A stretch of DNA of 5,928 nucleotides from Croceicoccus sp. (GTDB taxonomy: Bacteria > Pseudomonadota > Alphaproteobacteria > Sphingomonadales > Sphingomonadaceae), in contig JAPYSD010000243.1 in NCBI GenBank assembly GCA_029936705.1, positions 1-5,928 of the forward strand, in the 5' to 3' direction. The position numbers were made by a program, and so were the translations under genes. Of the stretch, positions 1 through 5,291 are shown one piece after another. Under the pieces are notes generated by a model. That model saw only the letters and a list, made by a program, of their open reading frames with translations. It did not search any database and was not told where the DNA came from. Numbering within the stretch: position 1 is the stretch's first letter; each line of letters begins with the position of its first letter.

Positions 1-394
1 AGCTGGGATGGCCATTGTACCAGCCGACCAGCGAAGCGCTGCCGATCACGCCGGGCAGGTCGGCGCCGGGGATGCCGAGATCGCGGTCATGCGGCGCACC
101 GGTGGCGATGATCACCGCATCGTACAGGGCCTGCAGTTCCAGCAGCGACACGTCTTCGCCAATGGCGATATTCCCGACGAAGCGCACATTTTCGGTCAGC
201 GCGGTTCTTTCATAGCGGCGCGACACCGCCTTGATCGTCTGGTGATCGGGTGCGACGCCCGTGCGGATTAGCCCATAGGGAACGGGAAGCCTGTCGAACA
301 CGTCGACACGGATTTCATCGCCCCATTCCTTGATGGCAGCCTCAGCCGTGTAATAGCCCGCCGGCCCCGATCCGATAATCGCGATATGCCGCAT
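1..394 (-). CDS. Ferredoxin/adrenodoxin-type NADP+ reductase, N-terminal part (3' end outside window)
   Basis: This is the first 131 residues of a FAD-dependent reductase of the adrenodoxin reductase/FprA type. The family passes electrons between NADPH and ferredoxins in the cytoplasm, often for P450s or iron-sulfur enzymes. Visible motifs are the FAD-binding Rossmann loop GSGPAGYY (residues 8-15), the family block VPYGLIRTGVAPDHQ (38-52), and the IATGAP strand end (96-101) that closes the first FAD segment. The family is about 430-550 residues, so most of the NADP-binding domain lies beyond base 1. I chose the ATG at 394-392 because the Rossmann fold begins directly after it, as usual, and a GGGAGAG ribosome binding site sits 7 nt upstream. 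It follows the PhaZ-like hydrolase gene on the same strand by 84 bp and may be co-transcribed. Glutamate synthase small-subunit-like oxidoreductases are relatives, but the VAPDHQ block favours the ferredoxin reductase group. Confidence 0.9.
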   Translation of the reverse strand, partial: MRHIAIIGSGPAGYYTAEAAIKEWGDEIRVDVFDRLPVPYGLIRTGVAPDHQTIKAVSRRYERTALTENVRFVGNIAIGEDVSLLELQALYDAVIIATGAPHDRDLGIPGADLPGVIGSASLVGWYNGHPS

Positions 395-401
395 CGATGC
401 A

Positions 402-408
402 CTCTCCC
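402..408 (-). promoter_or_regulatory. Ribosome binding site of the NADP+ reductase gene
   Basis: Read on the minus strand this is GGGAGAG, 7 nt before the ATG at 394. It is the clearest Shine-Dalgarno sequence in the window and supports that start codon. Confidence 0.6.
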
Positions 409-478
409 GACCCGCGCTCCATGCGCCTTTTGCGTGAGGCTATCGCATGAGGCCGAAAAGAAAAGGGGCGATGCGGGA

Positions 479-1300
479 TCAGGCGGCCAGAAACTTGCGC
501 AAGGCAGGGGCCACGCGTTCGGGATGCGCCAGCGATGAAAGATGGCCGCCCGAACGCAGCTCGATCTTTTGCGCATGCGGCACGAGGCAGCCCAGCATCG
601 TGTGATGCGCATAGGGCACGATCGCATCGTCGGCGACTCCCACCAGCACGACCGGAACCCGCACGAAAGGCAGCATTGGCGCCACGCTCCATCCCGTCAG
701 CGCGAGCAATTGGCTGCTAAGCCCCTGCGGCGACGGCGAGCGGAAGCGGCGCATGAGGTTGGCGCCCGCACCGCCCTCTGCGATCAGCGCGCGAAAATTG
801 GCGGCCAGCCGGCTGGGATGCAGGTATTCTTCCGGATCGAACAAGCGCCGGATCACCTCGGGATTGGTAGGGGCCACGGGCAGACCCGACGTCGTCGAGA
901 TCAGGCCCAGCCGCGTCACCCTGCGCGAGGCTTGCACCGCGATCTGCTGCGCCAGCGCGCCGCCCCATGAAAAGCCGATGCAGTCGAACGGTCTGCCGGG
1001 GTGCAGGGCCTCCATCAGGTCGGTCATTGCCGAGGACAGGCCGCACATCAGCATGTGCGACTGGCTGTCGGGCGACCCGCCGCATCCCGGCATGTCGGGA
1101 ATGACGATGGTGCGCCCTTCCGGCGCGTCGGGGCCGGGCTTGGCCAGCTCGGTCGCCATCGGCTCCAGCAACTCGGCATTGAAGCCTATGCCGTTCAGCA
1201 TCAGCAGGGGCGGCGCCTGCGTGCTTTTTCCGCCATGGTCCAGCAGGGCGGCGCGCATGGTCAGTCCGCCGACGCTGATGTTGCGATAATCGAATTGCAT
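479..1300 (-). CDS. PhaZ-like alpha/beta hydrolase (probable intracellular medium-chain PHA depolymerase)
   Basis: A complete 273-residue alpha/beta-hydrolase. Visible elements are the oxyanion-side loop LNGIGFN (35-41), the strand-turn IPDMPGCGGS (67-76), the nucleophile elbow GFSWGGALAQQ (109-119) with Ser111, the acid in ADDAIVP (Asp225), and the catalytic His253 in SGGHLSS. The whole layout matches, from memory, the intracellular PhaZ depolymerases of Pseudomonas: GxSWGGALAQQ, a GW residue pair in the lid region (203-204 here), and the ending HL...RAEAVAPxxxKFL. Those enzymes cleave stored polyhydroxyalkanoate to hydroxy acids at the granule surface. No signal peptide is seen, which fits a cytoplasmic enzyme. 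Length is close to that of PhaZ (about 280). No PHA synthase or phasin gene is visible, so the substrate is inferred; another esterase or a meta-cleavage-product hydrolase is possible. The ATG at 1300 has only a weak upstream Shine-Dalgarno. The gene diverges from lepA and precedes the reductase gene. Confidence 0.85.
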   Translation of the reverse strand: MQFDYRNISVGGLTMRAALLDHGGKSTQAPPLLMLNGIGFNAELLEPMATELAKPGPDAPEGRTIVIPDMPGCGGSPDSQSHMLMCGLSSAMTDLMEALHPGRPFDCIGFSWGGALAQQIAVQASRRVTRLGLISTTSGLPVAPTNPEVIRRLFDPEEYLHPSRLAANFRALIAEGGAGANLMRRFRSPSPQGLSSQLLALTGWSVAPMLPFVRVPVVLVGVADDAIVPYAHHTMLGCLVPHAQKIELRSGGHLSSLAHPERVAPALRKFLAA

Positions 1301-1392
1301 GGCCGGTCTGCTAGCACGGGGTGCTGGCGCAGGACAGTCTCCATTCGGCCAGCCCCGTCCGCTTGAAGGCCGTGCATCGTACCGTTCAATCC

Positions 1393-1421
1393 TTGCTGAC
1401 AGGGGGGCGGCACGCTGCTAA
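1393..1421 (+). promoter_or_regulatory. Putative sigma70-type promoter of lepA, nearly leaderless
   Basis: TTGCTG (1393-1398) and TGCTAA (1416-1421) are separated by 17 bp, a canonical spacing. The -10 ends only 10 nt before the lepA ATG, so transcription would start within a few bases of the start codon. This agrees with the lack of a Shine-Dalgarno sequence at a proper distance; the only purine-rich run, AGGGGGG, is 24 nt away. A weaker alternative is TTGAAG (1363-1368) with TTCAAT (1385-1390). Prediction by eye only. Confidence 0.35.
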
Positions 1422-1431
1422 CGGCGCTGGC

Positions 1432-3252
1432 ATGAGCACCGATCTCTCCACCATTCGCAATTTCAGCATCATTGCCCACATCGACCATGGCAAATCGACC
1501 CTGGCCGACCGGCTGATCCAGGTCACCGGCGGGCTGACCGACCGCGAGATGAGCGAGCAAGTCCTTGATAACATGGACATTGAACGCGAACGCGGCATCA
1601 CGATCAAGGCGCAGACCGTGCGCCTCAACTACACCGCGCAGGACGGCGTCACCTATCAGCTGAACCTGATGGACACGCCCGGCCACGTCGACTTCGCCTA
1701 CGAGGTCAGCCGCAGCCTCGCGGCGTGCGAGGGGGCGCTGCTGGTGGTGGACGCGGCGCAGGGCGTGGAGGCGCAGACGCTGGCCAATGTCTATCAGTCG
1801 ATCGAGCACGACCACGAAATCGTACCCGTCATCAACAAGATAGACCTTCCCGCCGCCGAGCCCGAGAAGGTGAAGACCGAGATCGAGGACATCATCGGCA
1901 TCGACGCGCAGGACGCGGTGCTGACCAGCGCCAAGTCCGGCATCGGGATCGAGGAAGTGCTGGAAGCCGTCGTCAGGCGTATCCCCGCGCCGACCGGCGA
2001 CCGGACCAAGCCCTTGAAGGCGCTGCTGGTCGATTCGTGGTACGATCCGTACCTGGGCGTCGTCATCCTGGTCCGCGTGATGGACGGCGTCATGAAGAAG
2101 GGCGACCAGATCAAGTTCATGCAGGGCGGCACGCAGCACCTGGTCGACCGGGTCGGCTGCATGCGGCCCAAGATCGAGCAGCTGCCCGAGCTTGGCCCCG
2201 GCGAGATCGGCTTCATCACCGCGCAGATCAAGGAAGTCGAGCAGGCCAAGGTCGGCGACACGATCACCACGGTGAAGGGCGGGGCGGACAAGGCGCTGCC
2301 CGGGTACAAGGAAGTGCAGCCGGTGGTGTTCTGCGGGCTGTTCCCCGTCGACGCCGCCGATTTCGAGAAGCTGCGCGAGAGCATCGGCAAGCTGCGCCTG
2401 AACGACGCCAGCTTCTCGTTCGAGATGGAATCGAGCGCGGCGCTGGGCTTCGGTTTCCGCTGCGGGTTCCTGGGCCTCCTCCACCTGGAAATCATCCAGG
2501 AACGGCTGAGCCGCGAATACGATCTCGACCTCATCACCACGGCGCCGTCGGTGGTGTACCGGCTGCAGCTGTCCGCCTCGCGCACCGACGACGCGCGCGA
2601 GCTGTATCTGCACAATCCGGCCGACTATCCCGACGTCAACCGGATCGAGAGCATCGAGGAGCCGTGGATCAAGGCGGTGATCTACACGCCCGACGAATAT
2701 CTAGGGCCGATCCTGAAATTGTGCCAGGACCGACGCGGCATCCAGCGCGACCTGACCTATGTCGGCGGGCGCGCGCAGGTGACCTATGAACTGCCGCTCA
2801 ACGAAGTGGTGTTCGACTTCTACGACCGGTTGAAGAGCATCAGCCGCGGCTATGCCAGCTTCGACTATGAACAGATCGGCCTGCGCGAGGGCGACCTCGT
2901 CAAGATGAACATCCTCGTCAACAACGAGCCGGTCGACGCGCTGTCGCTGATCGTCCACCGCAGCGTCGCCGAGGCACGCGGACGCGGCATGTGCGAGCGG
3001 CTGAAGGACCTGATCCCGCGCCATCTGTTCAAGATCCCGATCCAGGCGGCTATCGGCGGCAAGGTCATCGCGCGCGAGACCATCGCCGCGCTGCGCAAGG
3101 ACGTGACCGCGAAGTGCTATGGCGGCGACATCACGCGCAAGAAGAAGCTGCTGGAGAAGCAGAAGAAGGGCAAGGCGCGGATGCGGGAATACGGTAACGT
3201 GAGTATTCCGCAGGAGGCTTTTATCGCTGCGCTACGGATGGGTGAGGAATGA
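1432..3252 (+). CDS. lepA: Elongation factor 4 (LepA), ribosome-associated GTPase
   Basis: A complete 606-residue LepA/EF4, the expected length (E. coli about 599). The protein is a translational GTPase that binds the 70S ribosome and affects initiation and elongation under stress. The GTPase domain shows G1 AHIDHGKST (15-23), the switch I region ERERGITIKAQ (51-61), G3 DTPGH (81-85), G4 NKID (135-138) and G5 SAKSG (166-170). Domain II follows from about 195, then the EF-G-like III and V domains. The LepA-specific C-terminal domain includes GGKVIARETI and the terminal KQKKGKARMREYGNVSIPQ followed by EAFIAALRMG. The frame is open upstream to a GTG at 1321, but those 37 residues are low-complexity and not family-like, whereas MSTDLSTIRNFSIIAHIDHG fits LepA N-termini. 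There is no good Shine-Dalgarno. It ends in tandem stops TGATGA. Its GC content is clearly higher than that of the two genes downstream. Confidence 0.98.
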   Translation: MSTDLSTIRNFSIIAHIDHGKSTLADRLIQVTGGLTDREMSEQVLDNMDIERERGITIKAQTVRLNYTAQDGVTYQLNLMDTPGHVDFAYEVSRSLAACEGALLVVDAAQGVEAQTLANVYQSIEHDHEIVPVINKIDLPAAEPEKVKTEIEDIIGIDAQDAVLTSAKSGIGIEEVLEAVVRRIPAPTGDRTKPLKALLVDSWYDPYLGVVILVRVMDGVMKKGDQIKFMQGGTQHLVDRVGCMRPKIEQLPELGPGEIGFITAQIKEVEQAKVGDTITTVKGGADKALPGYKEVQPVVFCGLFPVDAADFEKLRESIGKLRLNDASFSFEMESSAALGFGFRCGFLGLLHLEIIQERLSREYDLDLITTAPSVVYRLQLSASRTDDARELYLHNPADYPDVNRIESIEEPWIKAVIYTPDEYLGPILKLCQDRRGIQRDLTYVGGRAQVTYELPLNEVVFDFYDRLKSISRGYASFDYEQIGLREGDLVKMNILVNNEPVDALSLIVHRSVAEARGRGMCERLKDLIPRHLFKIPIQAAIGGKVIARETIAALRKDVTAKCYGGDITRKKKLLEKQKKGKARMREYGNVSIPQEAFIAALRMGEE

Positions 3253-3274
3253 TGAAGCCCCGCGCCTAGGGCGG

Positions 3275-3350
3275 CGGTCGCAAGGCGACCGACACCCTGG
3301 AAGCGAGAGGCTGTAATCACGGCCGGCGGCCGCGCGGGCATCAGGCCCGC
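3275..3350 (+). terminator. GC-rich hairpins downstream of lepA, possible transcript end
   Basis: Two perfect hairpins follow the lepA stop: CGGTCGC-AAG-GCGACCG (3275-3291, 7-bp stem) and GCGGGC-ATCAG-GCCCGC (3334-3350, 6-bp stem). Neither is followed by a T-run, so they are not classical intrinsic terminators. They may stabilise the 3' end, or may only reflect GC-rich intergenic sequence. Confidence 0.3.
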
Positions 3351-3394
3351 CGCGAGCCGTTCGACGTCATGGCCGCGGCTTTGTTGCGGCTGGC

Positions 3395-3460
3395 GGCAGC
3401 TTCTCGGTTTCTAGCCCAAAAGCTGCTATTCCGGTTACGACGACATTGCAGACATTCCTG
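3395..3460 (+). repeat. Intergenic repeat, copy A (plus orientation)
   Basis: Bases 3414-3460 align without gaps to 3958-4004 at 35 of 47 positions. The shared cores are CCAAAAGC, TTCCGGT, CGAC and CATTGC. A further shared GGCAGCTT lies at 3395-3402 (3938-3945 in copy B), with a 1-bp length difference between. The copy lies between lepA and the small membrane gene and ends about 20 bp before that gene's ATG. I see no coding in it. The family is not one I can name; similar fragments seem familiar from sphingomonad intergenic regions, but that is memory, not a search. Confidence 0.6.
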
Positions 3461-3480
3461 ATGAAGGGCACTTACCGGAA

Positions 3481-3870
3481 ATGAGATGGGGCTCGCTTGC
3501 ACTAAGCATTTCGCTGATAGCCCTTCCGATGCTGTTTTCCTCCCCACCCTCGTCACCTATCGCGATCGGCATTTTCAGCCTCGGCGCGCTCCTCTTGATG
3601 GATTGGTCATGGGAACAAGTGATAGGCCATGCCGCTTGGGGAATGGAAACTCGCAAAGAGGAAATCGTCGCGGATTTCTATACCTTCGATAATGCACGCT
3701 GGCGCTACGCTCTCGCGGTCGTCATCTCAGGAGCACTGGTGCTCTCGTTTAGCCTAAGCGGGTCTGAAGAGTTCGATATGGCTGTTCTTGTCGGTGGCTA
3801 TGCCCTCTTCGGATTAGCAGCTTTCGTGAGCACTCTGCGGTCGCGTCGTCGTATTGCGCGAGGTGGCTAA
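3481..3870 (+). CDS. Small four-helix membrane protein, function unknown
   Basis: I do not recognise this 129-residue protein. It has four hydrophobic segments, at about 4-20, 26-41, 76-93 and 99-118. They are separated by a charged central loop (42-75) that contains WSWEQVIGHAAWGMETRKEE and ends in an aromatic and basic stretch. The tail RSRRRIARGG is strongly basic. The positive-inside rule predicts both ends and the central loop in the cytoplasm, so a compact inner-membrane protein with two hairpins. The regular hydrophobic pattern argues for a real gene. The ATG at 3481 has GAAGGG 12 nt upstream, a slightly long spacing; a Met at residue 17 would cut into the first helix. It stands alone, converges with the nitronate monooxygenase gene, lies between repeat copies A and B, and is lower in GC than lepA. 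An orphan gene acquired by transfer is possible. Confidence 0.65.
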   Translation: MRWGSLALSISLIALPMLFSSPPSSPIAIGIFSLGALLLMDWSWEQVIGHAAWGMETRKEEIVADFYTFDNARWRYALAVVISGALVLSFSLSGSEEFDMAVLVGGYALFGLAAFVSTLRSRRRIARGG

Positions 3871-3937
3871 CCACCGACAGCTAGCCACGACATTTCAGTC
3901 GTCAGCGTTTCGCGGCGCGTACGGTGAAAGCGGACAT

Positions 3938-4004
3938 GGCAGCTTTGGGGGATTTCTGTCCAAAAGCGGACTTTCCGGTAGCGACCCCATTGCGGACGTT
4001 GCTG
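3938..4004 (+). repeat. Intergenic repeat, copy B (plus orientation)
   Basis: Second copy of the repeat described for 3395-3460, with 35 of 47 identical bases between 3958-4004 and 3414-3460. It occupies the 176-bp gap between the convergent 3' ends of the membrane protein gene and the nitronate monooxygenase gene. A short GCGGAC-like word recurs in and beside it: AAAGCGGACA at 3927, AAAAGCGGAC at 3962, ATTGCGGACGTT at 3989 and AAAGCGGCTC at 4007. An inverted ATGTCCG lies at 4018-4024. Plus-strand open frames crossing it look like repeat-derived noise. Confidence 0.6.
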
Positions 4005-4046
4005 TCAAAGCGGCTCAATGTCCGAAATTGGAGATGTTACCTGACT

Positions 4047-5087
4047 TTATGTTCGCATCTCTCTCGCGAGTTCGGCGATCAATTCCGCGGCAGGCAGAGC
4101 GCGAGCAAGTGGCGCGCCTTGACCCGCCCATTGCGCTCCAAAACCACCGTGCGCAGCAGTCTTTGCCCCAGCGTTCAGAGCCTTCCCCGCATCATACGCA
4201 ATTGGATATTCGGGCGGGGTAAGCCGCGTTTCCTGCCCGAAGTCCGTGAAGTCGTTCCGTAAGCATCGCGCTGGACGACCGGAGATCGCGCGCGTCATGA
4301 TCGTGTGTTGCGCAGCAGGGCTGAATAATGCCGTGCGGTAGGCCGTGTCGGCACTGCTTTCCGGGCAAGCAATGAATGCGGTCCCGAGTTGGGCCGCAAC
4401 GGCTCCCATGTCGAGCACAGCTCTGATACCCTGCCCATCCATGATACCGCCTGCCGCGATAACGGGGAGACCCGAATGCCTGACAAGCAGGCGGGTCGGG
4501 GGCAGGGTGCCAAGACAATCGTCTGGTGCGTTGGGATCGAACATGCCGCGATGTCCGCCCGCTTCATAGCCTTGAGCAACGACGGCATCCATGCCCGCCC
4601 GGCTTGCTGCCTGGGCTTCATCCAGGCTTGTTGCAGTCGCCACCAGGAAGCAGCCAGCTTGCCGCAAGGCAGCAGTCTGCTCGGCCGAAGGTAGCCCGAA
4701 ATGAAAGCTTACCATCGCTGGACGCAGATCAATCAGGGTACGAAGCATATCTTCGTCTTCGAGGAAGCTCTTATAGATCACGCGGAGCACTTTGGGTGGG
4801 GCGACTTCAAACTTCCGAAACATGGGAGCGAGTGTCGCCAGCCAGGCAGACTCGCGTTCAGAGTCCGGTTGAGGGCTTGTATGGACGAATACGTTCACAT
4901 TGAATGCTCGCGTCGTGGCCGCGCGTATTTCTGCTACCATCCTCCGCACATTGGACGCGTCCGTGGCTCCTACGCCAATCGAACCGAGACCTCCGGCCTC
5001 CGAAACGGCAGCCGCCAACATCGGCGTTGATACGCCCGCCATTGGGGCTTGGATTATGGGTAGTTGAAGGTTGAGACGATCGAGCAT
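4047..5087 (-). CDS. Nitronate monooxygenase, class I (2-nitropropane dioxygenase family)
   Basis: A complete 346-residue FMN-dependent TIM-barrel enzyme that oxidises alkyl nitronates such as the toxin propionate 3-nitronate, releasing nitrite. Family signatures in order are PIIQAPMAGVSTP (10-22, flavin site), AFNVNVFVH (61-69), VSFHFGLP (126-133), QGYEAGGHRG (172-181) with the probable catalytic base His179, GLPVIAAGGIMDG (206-218, phosphate binding), GAVAAQLGTAFIACPES (228-244), MTRAISGRPAR (264-274), YPIAYDAGK (294-302) and the C-terminal QWAGQGAPLARALPAAEL. This full set separates class I enzymes from FabK enoyl-ACP reductases and class II enzymes. It is likely cytoplasmic; no signal peptide is seen. 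The ATG at 5087 puts the first strand where expected. The Shine-Dalgarno is poor: AAGG touches the ATG. Sampled GC is about 52%, well below lepA, and repeats lie on both sides, which suggests acquisition by transfer. The physiological substrate cannot be told from sequence. Confidence 0.93.
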   Translation of the reverse strand: MLDRLNLQLPIIQAPMAGVSTPMLAAAVSEAGGLGSIGVGATDASNVRRMVAEIRAATTRAFNVNVFVHTSPQPDSERESAWLATLAPMFRKFEVAPPKVLRVIYKSFLEDEDMLRTLIDLRPAMVSFHFGLPSAEQTAALRQAGCFLVATATSLDEAQAASRAGMDAVVAQGYEAGGHRGMFDPNAPDDCLGTLPPTRLLVRHSGLPVIAAGGIMDGQGIRAVLDMGAVAAQLGTAFIACPESSADTAYRTALFSPAAQHTIMTRAISGRPARCLRNDFTDFGQETRLTPPEYPIAYDAGKALNAGAKTAAHGGFGAQWAGQGAPLARALPAAELIAELAREMRT

Positions 5088-5093
5088 CCTTAT

Positions 5094-5122
5094 TTAATGC
5101 TCGTTCTCCCAAATATCTGCAA
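5094..5122 (-). promoter_or_regulatory. Putative leaderless promoter of the nitronate monooxygenase gene
   Basis: On the minus strand TTGCAG (5117-5122) and CATTAA (5094-5099) are 17 bp apart. The -10 ends 6 nt before the ATG at 5087, so the predicted start of transcription falls on or next to the start codon. The TTGCAG also belongs to the repeat-like segment that overlaps it. Prediction by eye. Confidence 0.3.
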
Positions 5123-5169
5123 CGGGGCCATTAGCTGCTACCGCAGAGTGCCGTCTTAAACGTCCGCTT
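5112..5169 (-). repeat. Probable third copy of the intergenic repeat (copy C, inverted)
   Basis: Read on the minus strand this segment contains, in the same order as copy B, AAGCGGACGTT (5159-5169), CGGTAGC (5137-5143) and TTGCAGATATT (5112-5122; copy B has TTGCGGACGTT). Relative to B it is longer by about 14 bp between the first two blocks and 7 bp between the last two, so it is a more degenerate or differently built relative. It lies in inverse orientation to A and B and covers the upstream region of the nitronate monooxygenase gene. Confidence 0.4.
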
Positions 5170-5237
5170 ACCACCCCATTCCCGTCATTCATCCCATTCG
5201 CCAAACCCCAAAAGCAGGCAGTCAACCTTCCTAATGG

Positions 5238-5257
5238 ATTCCCGCCTTTGCGGAAAT
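5238..5257. repeat. REP-like imperfect palindrome
   Basis: A 20-bp imperfect palindrome with a CCGC-CTTT-GCGG core and outer ATT/AAT arms, interrupted by one C-A mismatch. It resembles the common dispersed ATTCCCGC...GCGGGAAT palindromes of many proteobacterial genomes, here slightly decayed. It lies 35 bp past the stop codon of the helix-turn-helix gene and could protect or end that transcript, but no T-run follows. The rest of the 5101-5291 gap shows only copy C and a short CCCCAAAAGC (5206-5215) like the start of copies A and B. Confidence 0.45.
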
Positions 5258-5291
5258 GGCGAAGCTTGGCGCGTTGGGATTGCGCCTGGCT

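Noticed and set aside
8..271. Plus-strand open frames at the left edge
   Set aside because: They are antisense to the NADP+ reductase, whose motifs are clear on the minus strand.
1321..1431. N-terminal extension of LepA from a GTG at 1321
   Set aside because: The 37 extra residues lack family similarity, and the ATG at 1432 gives the normal LepA length and N-terminus.
1261..2613. Long minus-strand open frame (450 codons) opposite lepA
   Set aside because: It is antisense to a certain lepA and its product is low-complexity, rich in H, D, R, L and V, as expected from reading GC-rich codons backwards.
1725..2789. Plus-strand open frame of 354 codons in another frame of lepA
   Set aside because: The product is almost only R, G, A, D, H and P, a frame shadow of the GC-rich lepA gene.
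3253..3394. Possible tRNA or small RNA downstream of lepA, because of strong hairpins
   Set aside because: No cloverleaf, anticodon arm or T-loop can be formed, no T-run follows the hairpins, and I see no promoter in front.
3927..4024. CRISPR array
   Set aside because: The recurring words are only about 8-10 bp, imperfect and unevenly spaced, with no constant-length spacers.
3854..4262. Plus-strand open frames across repeat B and the 3' end of the nitronate monooxygenase gene
   Set aside because: They start in the preceding gene or in repeat DNA, run antisense into a well-supported enzyme gene, and show no domain or hydrophobic pattern.
3395..5169. Complete insertion sequence or integron cassette
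   Set aside because: There is no transposase or integrase frame, no clean terminal inverted repeats and no recognisable attC site. The repeats are too diverged to define element ends.
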